From: Marinilabilia rubra
Lineage (GTDB): Bacteria; Bacteroidota; Bacteroidia; Bacteroidales; Marinilabiliaceae
DNA length: 64,000 nucleotides
NCBI RefSeq assembly: GCF_003121985.1
Contig: NZ_QEWP01000001.1
Coordinates: forward strand, 186,001-250,000
Direction of reading: 5' to 3'
The translations under genes were made by a program, and so were the position numbers. The number at the start of each line of letters is the position of its first letter. The stretch's first letter is position 1. The notes under the pieces are model-generated. The model ran no database searches and was not told the origin of the DNA. It saw only the letters and a program-made list of their open reading frames with translations. Below, one piece after another: positions 17,279-25,241 of the stretch.

Positions 17279-18388
17279 ATGAAGCAATCACAAAGATATC
17301 TGGCCCTCGATGTTCTGAGGGGGATGACCATCGCCTTAATGATTACGGTAAACACTCCCGGAAGCTGGCAGTATGTTTATGCGCCCTTGCGCCATGCCAG
17401 CTGGCATGGATGTACTCCGACTGATTTGGTTTTTCCGTTTTTTCTGTTTGTGGTAGGCGTTTCCATGTTTTTTTCATTCGGGAAATATGGAAGTACCTTA
17501 AACTCCGAATCACTTAAACGGCTGGGACGAAGAACCCTGTTAATCTTTGCCATCGGCCTGTTTTTGAACTCCTTTCCGCAATGGTCGCACGATTTTAGTA
17601 AGCTGCGCATAATGGGGGTACTTCAACGAATTGCACTGGCCTACGGAATTGGTTCGCTGATTGTGTTGTCTGCACCCCGCAAATATATCCCCTTCATCGG
17701 TGTTGGTATTTTGCTGGCCTACTGGGGTATCCTGGCCTGGTTTGGCGGTGCCGATCCTTACAGTTTGGAGGGCAATGCCGTCATTCCTTTCGATAAGGCG
17801 ATATTAGGTAAGCAACACCTCTACACCGGGTTTGGAATACCTTTTGATCCTGAAGGTCTGCTGAGCACCGTTCCAGCCATCGTCACCGTTTTATTGGGGT
17901 ACATGACAGGTGTGATTATTAAGAACACCGAACGTGTAAAAGTCCCTGGTCGTCTCGCATTATATGGTTTGATTGCTGCTGTGATTGGCCGTCTTTGGGG
18001 AGTCGTTTTCCCCATCAACAAACCATTATGGACAAGTTCGTATGTCCTTTACACAGCCGGATTGGCAGCTTTGTTTTTGGCACTTCTGGTGTTCATTATC
18101 GACATTAAGGGTTATAAAAAATGGACCTCCTTCTTCGTGGTATTCGGTATGAATCCTTTATTTATCTATGCACTTTCCGGGTTATGGGCCCGTACGTTAG
18201 GTGTCCTCATAAAAGTAGAAACAGCCGATGGCTCGGTAATGAGCGGAAGTGCATGGCTCTATCAGAATGTTTTTGTCCCCCTTGCCGGAAACATGAACGG
18301 TTCGTTGCTTTTTGCACTGACCCACATCTTCTTTTTCTGGTTAATCGGTTTTATACTCTATAAGAAACGAATTTTTATTAAAGTGTAA
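17279..18388 (+). CDS. DUF5009 membrane protein (HGSNAT-like; MurNAc transporter candidate)
   Basis: 369 residues, about 10-11 membrane segments. The N-terminus LALDVLRGMTIALMI and the block HASWHGCTPTDLVFPFFLFVVGVSM identify the family related to heparan-alpha-glucosaminide N-acetyltransferase, whose His in this block is used for acetyl transfer. As I recall, the MurNAc transporter MurT of Tannerella forsythia, encoded with murK and murQ, belongs to this family, so transport of MurNAc across the inner membrane is a serious possibility; transmembrane acetylation of amino sugars is the alternative. It ends the first plus-strand run. A longer paralogue lies at 59287-60705. Confidence 0.75.
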   Translation: MKQSQRYLALDVLRGMTIALMITVNTPGSWQYVYAPLRHASWHGCTPTDLVFPFFLFVVGVSMFFSFGKYGSTLNSESLKRLGRRTLLIFAIGLFLNSFPQWSHDFSKLRIMGVLQRIALAYGIGSLIVLSAPRKYIPFIGVGILLAYWGILAWFGGADPYSLEGNAVIPFDKAILGKQHLYTGFGIPFDPEGLLSTVPAIVTVLLGYMTGVIIKNTERVKVPGRLALYGLIAAVIGRLWGVVFPINKPLWTSSYVLYTAGLAALFLALLVFIIDIKGYKKWTSFFVVFGMNPLFIYALSGLWARTLGVLIKVETADGSVMSGSAWLYQNVFVPLAGNMNGSLLFALTHIFFFWLIGFILYKKRIFIKV

Positions 18389-18442
18389 TTCAATATTACA
18401 ATAGATCGTTAGATCTAAGATTTAAGAGGAATTCCACTCCCT

Positions 18443-18563
18443 CTCGTTTTCAACGAGTGGGTAATTAACCGTCGTCTGTGACGACATTAAGATGTTATAA
18501 GTCTTGTTTTTTAGTTCCTCGTCAAATACGAGAATGTGTTAACCCCTCGTTGCAAACGAGGGG
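18443..18563. repeat. REP-like array of four hairpins, copy 1
   Basis: Four successive palindromes: CTCGTT-TTC-AACGAG (18443-18457), GTCGTC-TGT-GACGAC (18471-18485), CTCGT-CAAAT-ACGAG (18518-18532) and CCCCTCGTT-GCA-AACGAGGGG (18543-18563). The same four-part module recurs at 21512-21632, and fragments occur at 19424-19460 and 22032-22073. It occupies most of the 305-bp gap before the pirin gene. The design resembles REP elements mobilised by RAYT transposases; no such transposase is in the window. Confidence 0.75.
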
Positions 18564-18693
18564 TAGGATGGTTATGAGGGCTGCCCCGCAATTATGGAGG
18601 CAGCCTTCTGTATATTCTGTTATCGTATTTGCTTGTGAACCTTTGTTTTTAACAAATGTTTCAGAGAAAACGAATATACCTGAAGGAGATAAG

Positions 18694-19413
18694 ATGAAAA
18701 AGACCATTCACAGAAACGATACTCGGGGACATGCAGCCCATGGATGGCTGGATACCTGTCACACATTTAGTTTTGCCAATTATTACGATCCCGAAAGATT
18801 ACAGTTTGGTGCCCTGAGGGTGTTGAATGACGATTCTGTACAACCGGGTATGGGATTTGGGAAACATCCCCATGACAATATGGAAATTATTACCATTCCA
18901 CTTTTTGGTGATCTTGAGCACAAGGACAGTATAGGAAATGAAGGTGTCATAAAAGAGGGTGATGTTCAGGTAATGAGTGCCGGAAAAGGAATATTTCACA
19001 GTGAGAAGAACCACAACAGGGATAAAGAGGTTAAGTTTTTGCAAATTTGGGTTTTACCAAATAAGCAAGACGTTGAACCCCGCTACGATCAAATTTCAAT
19101 ACGCGAATTATCTGTCCCCAATCAGTTTTATCAGATTCTTTCCCCTAATTCCGAGGATCAGGGAGTCTGGATTCATCAGTACGCCTGGTTTTTTATGGCT
19201 GATTTGGAAGCTGGTAAAAGTGCTTCGTACAAACTTAATGGTGACCACCACGGTGTTTACCTGTTTGTGATTGAGGGGCAAGTGAAGCTTGTCGGGGAGG
19301 TTTTAAATAAACGAGATGGAATAGGTTTAAGAGAAATTGAATCAGTTACGGTTGAGGCATCTGAAGATAGCTGCCTGCTGCTAATGGAAGTGCCGGTGTC
19401 AAAGAAAGACTGA
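18694..19413 (+). CDS. Pirin family protein
   Basis: 239 residues of the bicupin pirin family, cytoplasmic. The N-terminal cupin carries the metal-binding pattern KHPHDNMEIITIP and SAGKGIFHSEKN (three His plus a Glu), with TRGHAAHGWLDTCHTFSFANYYDPER before it. Bacterial pirins include quercetin dioxygenases and regulators of metabolism, so the exact role is open. I chose the ATG at 18694 because a strong Shine-Dalgarno-like GAAGGAG stands 6 bp upstream and family homology starts there; the upstream open frame crosses the REP array. The gene sits in a repeat-rich segment with no evident link to cell-wall salvage. Confidence 0.9.
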   Translation: MKKTIHRNDTRGHAAHGWLDTCHTFSFANYYDPERLQFGALRVLNDDSVQPGMGFGKHPHDNMEIITIPLFGDLEHKDSIGNEGVIKEGDVQVMSAGKGIFHSEKNHNRDKEVKFLQIWVLPNKQDVEPRYDQISIRELSVPNQFYQILSPNSEDQGVWIHQYAWFFMADLEAGKSASYKLNGDHHGVYLFVIEGQVKLVGEVLNKRDGIGLREIESVTVEASEDSCLLLMEVPVSKKD

Positions 19414-19464
19414 TTTTTATCTCTCCTCAAAAGCGAGGATGAATAACCCCCTCGTTTTAAATAG

Positions 19465-19613
19465 TGTGTGTCCATAAAGTCCCATTTGCCGCGTTACGCT
19501 TGCCCGAAAATTACTCATCCCGAAGGGTCGGGACTGCGTGTTTTCGGGCTTCGCAAGTCCCCGAAGAAAAATCGGGGCAGGCTTTGTAAATGAAACTTTC
19601 TCAACAGGCACAT
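19465..19613. repeat. Dispersed MITE-like repeat, copy 2
   Basis: About 149 bp sharing with 2180-2316 the word order TCCATAAAGTCCC, CGTTACGCTTGCC, GAAAATTACTCATCCCGAAGG and a terminal CAGGCACA. It is slightly longer in the middle (CCCCGAAGAAAAATCGGGG, itself a small hairpin). It lies in the gap between the pirin and NYN genes, just after a REP fragment at 19424-19460; 19614-19851 shows nothing else recognisable. Confidence 0.65.
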
Positions 19614-19851
19614 AAATTTTGGCACTGTTTGCTTAGTTTAAAGACGGGCTAAATAATGTCAGGTGAAATGGCATAATATTTTTTCAGTGGCCAATGATGA
19701 TTTATCGGGAAAGGGTGAAAACAGGATCTCTTTTTGCTTTCTGAAAGTCTGATATATTTCGTAGCTTAGAAGATAAAAGCAGCCGGGAAAATCTCTGGTT
19801 AAGTTTTTCCGGGTGAAAAATCTACCACAAAGTTCCATTAAAGTAAACCTT

Positions 19852-20610
19852 ATGAATATGAATTTTGCCGTTTTAATTGACGGAGATAACATCCCTTCTG
19901 CTCATGTAAAAGAGATGATGGAAGAGATCGCTAAATACGGAAATCCCACCATAAAGCGGATTTATGGGGACTGGACCAAGCCTCACCTGGGGAAGTGGAA
20001 GAGCATTTTACTTGAAAATGCCATTACTCCCATTCAGCAATATGGTTATACAACCGGTAAAAATGCCACTGATTCGGCCATGATTATTGATGCCATGGAC
20101 ATCCTCTATTCTGGAAAGGTTAATGGTTTTTGTCTGGTTTCGAGCGATAGTGATTTTACCCGTCTGGCTACCCGGTTACGGGAAGCCGGGATGCAGGTTC
20201 TCGGTATTGGCGAAAAGAAAACGCCCGATCCTTTTATTGTGGCTTGTGATAAATTTATTTATCTGGAGATATTAAAAGGTGAATCGGAACAAAAGGAAAC
20301 AAGTGAAGATAAGCTTAATGGGAAAGAATCGGTGGATAAACTTTCAATCAAAGAAATAAGGCTGATTGAATCCTCAATCGCTGCAACCTCAGATGAAGAT
20401 GGATGGGCATTTCTTGGGGATGTGGGTAGTTTGATACAGAAGAAACGTCCCAACTTTGATTCCAGAAACTATGGTTTTCAGAAATTAACCCCCCTTATTA
20501 AATCACTCGGGAATATTGAAATAGAGTTAAAAGAAAATCCCAGGAGTCAGCATAAATTGATTTATGTGAGAATCAAAGAGAAAAGCAAGACCAAGAGGAA
20601 AAAGGGATAA
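19852..20610 (+). CDS. NYN-domain (LabA/MARF1-like) protein with OST-HTH/LOTUS domain
   Basis: 252 residues from the ATG at 19852. The N-terminal NYN domain (about 1-140) shows the PIN-like nuclease acidic pattern: NFAVLIDGDNIPSAH, NATDSAMIIDAMDILYSG and FCLVSSDSDFTRLATRLRE. The C-terminal part (about 165-245), with LIESSIAATSDEDGWAFLGDVGSLIQKKRPNFDSRNYGFQKLTPLIKSL (shown only as its start and end landmarks), is an OST-HTH/LOTUS RNA-binding domain. Together this suggests an RNA-directed nuclease or RNA-binding protein in the cytoplasm. A Lys/Arg-rich tail ends the protein. It has no visible link with the salvage genes. Confidence 0.88.
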   Translation: MNMNFAVLIDGDNIPSAHVKEMMEEIAKYGNPTIKRIYGDWTKPHLGKWKSILLENAITPIQQYGYTTGKNATDSAMIIDAMDILYSGKVNGFCLVSSDSDFTRLATRLREAGMQVLGIGEKKTPDPFIVACDKFIYLEILKGESEQKETSEDKLNGKESVDKLSIKEIRLIESSIAATSDEDGWAFLGDVGSLIQKKRPNFDSRNYGFQKLTPLIKSLGNIEIELKENPRSQHKLIYVRIKEKSKTKRKKG

Positions 20611-20786
20611 TTTTAAGTCACAATAGCCCGTTATTCCGATGATTCTCGATTGTAATGTTTTGTTATTTAGTTATTTGAGGTCAATGCAGCTTGGCTATAA
20701 AAGTGCTAGTTATCAGAAATATTTGAAGTATCTTACATCTAACCTGACTGCTGTCAGGCAGGTATCTAAAAATCTAACGATCTATT

Positions 20787-21491
20787 GTGAAAATTAATAC
20801 CAATTTTGAAGTCATTGCCTTTGATGCTGATGACACCTTATGGATGAATGAACCCTATTTCAGAGGAATGGAAAGTGACTATTGCAGGTTGCTTTCCAAA
20901 TACGGCACAGAGGAAGAGATTTCCGCGGAGCTTTTGAAGACCGTTATTAAAAACCTTGAATTATATGGCTATGGCGTAAAAGGGTTTGTGCTCTCCATGA
21001 TAGAAACGGCACAAAAAAAGAGTAAAGGTGAAGTGGATCAGCAGGTGATTGCCCAAATACTGGAACTGGGCAAATCTCTTCTGCAAAAGCCTGTGGAGAT
21101 TTTGGACGGCGTGCATGAAGTACTGCAAGCCCTTTCGGAGGAACGGGTAAAGCTTATTGTGGCTACGAAGGGGGATTTGCTCGACCAGGAGAGGAAACTC
21201 GCTAAGTCGGGACTGGAGAAGTACTTCCACCATGTGGAGGTGATGAGCGATAAAAAAGAGGACAACTACCGCAAGCTTCTGGCTCATTTAGACATTGCTC
21301 CTGAAGATTTTCTAATGGTGGGTAATTCTCTGAAATCAGACATCGTTCCTGTTTTAAACATTGGAGCCCATGCGGTGTATGTTCCTTATCACGTTACGTG
21401 GACGCTCGAAGAGGTTGAAAAACCGGATAACCTGAAAAATTTTGAAGAGATTAGTCATCTGGTGGAGTTGCTGGATTTGTTGAGGGAATAA
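20787..21491 (+). CDS. HAD-superfamily phosphatase
   Basis: 234 residues, starting at a GTG codon. HAD motifs are complete: motif I DADDTLW (residues 12-18), motif II VATKGD with the Thr, and motif IV MVGNSLKSDI. The helical cap between motifs I and II (about 20-105) places it with the YjjG/phosphoglycolate-phosphatase-like class. It is likely a small-molecule phosphatase in the cytoplasm; the substrate is unknown. The start codon overlaps a 16-bp word (20772-20787) that recurs inverted at 18399-18414. A small hairpin CCTGAC-TGCT-GTCAGG (20743-20758) precedes the gene. Confidence 0.88.
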   Translation: MKINTNFEVIAFDADDTLWMNEPYFRGMESDYCRLLSKYGTEEEISAELLKTVIKNLELYGYGVKGFVLSMIETAQKKSKGEVDQQVIAQILELGKSLLQKPVEILDGVHEVLQALSEERVKLIVATKGDLLDQERKLAKSGLEKYFHHVEVMSDKKEDNYRKLLAHLDIAPEDFLMVGNSLKSDIVPVLNIGAHAVYVPYHVTWTLEEVEKPDNLKNFEEISHLVELLDLLRE

Positions 21492-21511
21492 AACTGAATT
21501 TGGCAAAATGC

Positions 21512-21632
21512 TTTCGTTTTCAAGGTATGGGTAACTTAATGTTGTTTGTGGCGACAAAGATTTCGGGATGACTTGTATTTTAATTTCCCGTCAAAGACGA
21601 GGGTGGGTGAACCCCTCGTTGCAAACGAAGGG
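21512..21632. repeat. REP-like hairpin array, copy 2
   Basis: Second, more diverged copy of the 18443-18563 module, in the same orientation: TTTCGTTTTCAAGG, GTTGTT-TGT-GGCGAC, CGTC-AAA-GACG and CCCCTCGTT-GCA-AACGAAGGG (21612-21632). It begins the 687-bp gene-free stretch between the HAD and namZ genes. Confidence 0.65.
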
Positions 21633-21760
21633 TAGGGCGGCAGGTAACTTCCACTCATAAATATAAAATATCGTTTTTAGCCACCGGATTTTTAGGCATT
21701 AAAAGGGAATAACGACCCCGGACAGACAACTTGAGGCCCTAAATTGATTTTTACAGTCCC

Positions 21761-21880
21761 CTGCAGCCTGCAGCCCGTTTCTGCCAAAATTTATTTCTTC
21801 CTGCAGACTGCAGCACGTTTTCTACAACGCCGGATGCTTCCTGCAGGCTGCTGCAGCCTTTAAATTGAAAATAACGACCC
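21761..21880. repeat. Three imperfect 40-bp tandem repeats rich in CTGCAG
   Basis: CTGCAG-based heads recur exactly 40 bp apart at 21761, 21801 and 21841. The first two units are similar through CTGCAGnCTGCAGCnCGTTT and end in CTTC; the third shares only the head. The word AATAACGACCC occurs both before (about 21709) and after (about 21870) the array. No ORF is supported here. Confidence 0.6.
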
Positions 21881-22031
21881 TGTGCAGCTAAATCTGGAAT
21901 CTTGTTTGGTTCTTACGACTTTCTGCAGCCTGCCAAGGCCTGTCGTTATAGTCGGGAGCTGGTTGTTGGTTGCAGGAGGCCATCGGAAGAAATTTACAGG
22001 GCAATGCAGACTGTCCTGCTATCTACTTCCT

Positions 22032-22073
22032 CTCGTTTTCAACGAGTGGGTGTTTCACCGTCATCTGCGACGA
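22032..22073. repeat. REP-like fragment, third copy
   Basis: CTCGTT-TTC-AACGAG (22032-22046), followed by GTGGGTG and a GTCATC-TGC-GACGAC hairpin, corresponds to the first half of the module at 18443-18563. It lies about 100 bp beyond the 3' end of namZ. Confidence 0.6.
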
Positions 22074-22178
22074 CAATGAAAGAGCAAGTGGCTTGTTATT
22101 CAAGTATACGTCAAAGAAGCAGGGGGAGGAGAATCTGCGAACATCGGTTCCGTCTGTGTCATCTGCGTTCTTAATCAA

Positions 22179-23402
22179 TTAATAGAGAAAACTCTTCTTA
22201 GCCGATTTTTTAAACTTCTCAATGTCCTGTGTCCAGAGCTTCATGATGTCTTTCACTTTGAAATTTTTCTCAAAAGCCTTTCTTACTTTATCGGTTCCAC
22301 ATACTTTGTCGAACATCCCCAAACGTGATGGCTCGCACATCTCGAAAACATTCTTTTCAGGATTCATCTTGTAAGCTTCCTGAAGCACATAAAACTGAAT
22401 AAGCGACAAAGGGGCTTTTTCAATCTCGGTGAGATGAACCTGAACGCCTTCAATTTCTTCGCCTTTATAAGTGCTGTAGTAAGGTTTGAAGTAGACCGGA
22501 CGAAACATAACGCCTGGTAATTCCAGTGCCTGTAGCTTTTTGGCAAGCTGGTTGGCATCCAGCCAGTCGGCTCCAAAGAGCTGAAAGGGCAGTGTGTAGC
22601 CCACGCCGATATTGTAAACATACAATTCGCCTAAAATACCCGATGCCGGATAGTAGTAAGCCGAATGAGCGTGTGGGATATGTGGAGAAGACATCACCCA
22701 GGGCAACCCTGTTTCTTCAAAATTCATGTCGCGTTTCCAACCCTCCATTTTGATGACTGTCAGGTCGCACTGTACTCCGTCTTTTAATAGTTTCTGTTTA
22801 TTCAGGTAAGTGGCCAGTTCTCCAACCGTAAAGCCGTGAACATAAGTTATCGGAAACTGACTTACGAATGAAGTGAATTCCGGCTCGGTTACAGCGCCCT
22901 CAAACTTGTTTCCGCCTAAAGGGTTGGGACGGTCTAACACCATGAATTCAATGTTGTTTTCTGCTGCGGCCTCCATGGCCAATCCAAGCGTACTTATAAA
23001 TGTGTAAGACCTTGATCCGATATCCTGAATGTCGTAAACCAGCACATCAATTCCTTCAAGCATTTTGGGTGTTGGTTTACGCGTTTTTCCGTATAGACTG
23101 AATACGGTGATGCCTGTGGCGGGGTCGGTGGCATTTTCAACCTTTTCGCCTGCTGCAATATTACCTCTAACTCCATGCTCCGGTCCGTACAATGCTACCA
23201 GTTCCACATTCTCTGCCTCATGCAGAATGTCAACGGTGGATTTCAGATTTGAATCAACACCTGTGGGGTTGGTTATTAAACCCACTTTTTTTCCTTCGAG
23301 ATAAGCAAAATTGTGATTCTTTAAGGTTTCAATGCCCGTTTTTACCTGGGCCGGGCTGTTGAAAAACATTCCCAGAAATAAAAAAGATAATATAAGTTTC
23401 AT
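22179..23402 (-). CDS. namZ: Exo-beta-N-acetylmuramidase NamZ (DUF1343, GH171), exported
   Basis: Releases MurNAc from the non-reducing end of peptidoglycan glycan fragments. 407 residues from the ATG at 23402, which gives a proper signal peptide (LILSFLFLGMFFNSPAQ); the upstream frame has no such start. DUF1343 landmarks: GLITNPTGVDSNL, VALYGPEHGVRG, VYDIQDIGSRSYTFISTLGLA, FMVLDRPNPLGG, THGFTVGELA-like VHGFTVGELATYLN, and MSSPHIPH. It is divergent from the transglutaminase-like gene, and the two promoters overlap around one palindrome. Its product MurNAc would be imported, then used by MurK and MurQ. NamZ was characterised in Bacillus and also in Tannerella. Confidence 0.93.
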   Translation of the reverse strand: MKLILSFLFLGMFFNSPAQVKTGIETLKNHNFAYLEGKKVGLITNPTGVDSNLKSTVDILHEAENVELVALYGPEHGVRGNIAAGEKVENATDPATGITVFSLYGKTRKPTPKMLEGIDVLVYDIQDIGSRSYTFISTLGLAMEAAAENNIEFMVLDRPNPLGGNKFEGAVTEPEFTSFVSQFPITYVHGFTVGELATYLNKQKLLKDGVQCDLTVIKMEGWKRDMNFEETGLPWVMSSPHIPHAHSAYYYPASGILGELYVYNIGVGYTLPFQLFGADWLDANQLAKKLQALELPGVMFRPVYFKPYYSTYKGEEIEGVQVHLTEIEKAPLSLIQFYVLQEAYKMNPEKNVFEMCEPSRLGMFDKVCGTDKVRKAFEKNFKVKDIMKLWTQDIEKFKKSAKKSFLY

Positions 23403-23492
23403 GTTTGTCTTTATTTTAAACGGGGGCTCTTTGGAAAAACATCCTGAAACTCCCGCTTGGATGTTAAAAGTAACCCCTGGTTCGAAAAATTC

Positions 23493-23577
23493 TTGTTTTT
23501 GTGACGAGTTCGTTGTAGGTTTGTAATATGTAATACAACAAACAAAAGTATGCAAAGTTTTTGAATTTTTAATACAA
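23493..23577. promoter_or_regulatory. Face-to-face promoters of namZ and the transglutaminase gene with shared operator
   Basis: Plus strand: TTG (23493-23495), 20-bp spacer, TAGGTTTG (23516-23523), leading to the gene at 23582. Minus strand: TTG (23577-23575), 24-bp spacer, TACTTTTG (23550-23543), leading to namZ. Both -7 boxes match TAnnTTTG. Exactly between them lies ATGTAATACAA (23528-23538), within the longer TTGTAATATGTAATACAA. A repressor bound there would cover both transcription starts. Confidence 0.65.
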
Positions 23578-23581
23578 TCGG

Positions 23582-25036
23582 ATGGCTGATCGTTTCAAAA
23601 AAATAATCAATCTGTTAATTACCATTTCTTTTTTATCCGGTTTATCCTGCAATAATATGAAATTTGAAAACGGTTTAAAAGAGCGGCTTACCTGTTTATT
23701 TGAAAGCGGCGAATTTGACAAAGTTGAATTCCTTCTGGATTCGATAAATGTTTCTGAGCATGAATACATCGTTTTTGCAGACAGTCTGAAGGATTATATG
23801 CACCGTTTTCGGCTTGAATACCCTGTATCTTCCTCCCAGCTCAAAAAAGCCATTGAGCAAAAGGGAGTGAAATGTTCTGAAGGGCTGATTCAGCAATGGG
23901 AGAAAAGAGGTATGCTGGAGTATAAGTTTATGAATGGGGTGAAATGGTATTTCAGGAATGCTGTTTACAATCTTTTTTTGCTTAACGATTCTCTCAGATC
24001 CCTGGCCGGTTATACGGGACTAAATGAAAAAGGGCTTGGCGAATTTTGCGTTAAACACATTCAAGAAGTACTGATGGCTTACGGGGATGAAGTGAATGGA
24101 GAGCCTGTATTGGATGCTTCGATGATGCTAAAATATTCGATGACCTTTATGCCGGGGGTTGTTCCCTCTGGAACTCTGATTTCAGCGTGGATGCCTTACG
24201 GCGCAAGAGATTGCGAACGTCAAACCGGGGTAAGACTTTTCCGGAGTCATCCTGCTGAACCCGGTATTAGTGGTATTAATTGCCCTCATCAATCGCTCTT
24301 TTTAAGTCAGGTCTCTGCTAAAGATTCGCCTGTTACATTCTCTTCAACTATTGGTATTACCGGGCATGCCAGTTATTTTTCGCCTTCTCTTTTATCTCCC
24401 ATCCGGTTTGGAGATGTTCCCGATTCCATTGGAAGGCATCTCGGGGAGAGGCATCCTCATATTGTATTTTCGAAAAAAATCAGGCATCTGGCAGATTCCC
24501 TTACTCATCCTGATATGACCCCCTATGAAGTTGTAAAGGCTTTTTATTATTGGATAGATTCAAATATCCCCTGGGCGTCCGCCGTAGAGTATGGTCTTAT
24601 TTCCAATATTCCTGAATATACGCTTGAACACATGCATGGGGACTGCGGCATGCAGACTTTATTGTTTATGACTCTGTGCAGGTATAAAGGAATTCCCGCG
24701 CGATGGCAAAGTGGCTGGATGTTACATCCAGGGTATGTCAATCTTCACGACTGGTGTGAAGTTTGGTACCCTACAGTTGGATGGGTGCCTGTTGATGTAT
24801 CTTTTAAGCTTCAGAAAAGCCGGAATATCAGAATTAGAGAATTTTATATATCCGGCATTGATGCTTACAGGTTTATTGTCAATAATGATTATGGCAGAGA
24901 ATTCTGCCCGCCTAAGAAATGGCTGCGTAGTGAACCATGGGATTTTCAGAGAGGGGAAGCCGAATGGGAGAGAGGAAATTTATACTTTAATCAGTGGTCA
25001 CGGGAAATGGAGGTCGAGTATCTTCCCGAAATGTAA
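23582..25036 (+). CDS. Transglutaminase-like lipoprotein
   Basis: 484 residues with a lipoprotein signal (LLITISFLSGLSC, C23). The C-terminal third is a transglutaminase/peptidase core: HGDCGMQTLLF (C355), NLHDWCEVWYP (H389) and WVPVDVSF (D405) form the Cys-His-Asp triad. The N-terminal 250 residues include a helical region and a strand-rich part (SAWMPYG, FSSTIGITGHASYF) and are not recognised. In bacteria such domains often act as cysteine peptidases or amidases and not as crosslinkers. Divergence from namZ and sharing its operator point to cleavage of peptidoglycan stem peptides in the periplasm, a role inferred from context. Confidence 0.82.
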   Translation: MADRFKKIINLLITISFLSGLSCNNMKFENGLKERLTCLFESGEFDKVEFLLDSINVSEHEYIVFADSLKDYMHRFRLEYPVSSSQLKKAIEQKGVKCSEGLIQQWEKRGMLEYKFMNGVKWYFRNAVYNLFLLNDSLRSLAGYTGLNEKGLGEFCVKHIQEVLMAYGDEVNGEPVLDASMMLKYSMTFMPGVVPSGTLISAWMPYGARDCERQTGVRLFRSHPAEPGISGINCPHQSLFLSQVSAKDSPVTFSSTIGITGHASYFSPSLLSPIRFGDVPDSIGRHLGERHPHIVFSKKIRHLADSLTHPDMTPYEVVKAFYYWIDSNIPWASAVEYGLISNIPEYTLEHMHGDCGMQTLLFMTLCRYKGIPARWQSGWMLHPGYVNLHDWCEVWYPTVGWVPVDVSFKLQKSRNIRIREFYISGIDAYRFIVNNDYGREFCPPKKWLRSEPWDFQRGEAEWERGNLYFNQWSREMEVEYLPEM

Positions 25037-25118
25037 AAAAATATAATTTTTTCAAGGTGGTCTGTAATTTTAAATGGACTATTAATAAAGGGCTAGCGGA
25101 ATTTTATGGGTGATTTTA

Positions 25119-25214
25119 AACATGTAATACATGTTATGTGGTATAAAAAGTTGAAAATTTGTTTGGATTTTGAAATCTTAACATTATTTTTGAAGTCTGT
25201 AAGATGTAATACAA
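25119..25214 (+). promoter_or_regulatory. Promoter and two operators of the NlpC-epimerase pair
   Basis: TTTG (25162-25165), a 19-bp spacer and TATTTTTG (25185-25192) form a textbook Bacteroidota promoter. ATGTAATACAA (25204-25214) lies just after the expected start site. A perfect 17-bp palindrome, AACATGTA-A-TACATGTT (25119-25135), lies about 70 bp upstream of the start site. Both share the ATGTAWTACAW core. Confidence 0.7.
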
Positions 25215-25241
25215 GAATATATACTAGTAGCAAAGTTCTGT

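Noticed and set aside
18478-18693. Upstream extension of the pirin gene
   Set aside because: The extra 72 codons read through the REP hairpins; the ATG at 18694 has a good ribosome-binding site and coincides with the start of family homology.
21491-22178. Possible CRISPR array or small ORFs in the repeat-rich gap
   Set aside because: Repeats are few, imperfect and spaced without unique spacers of constant length, no cas genes are near, and the small frames have no motifs.
23403-23555. N-terminal extension of NamZ
   Set aside because: It would place 51 residues before a normal signal peptide and would cross the operator and promoter region.
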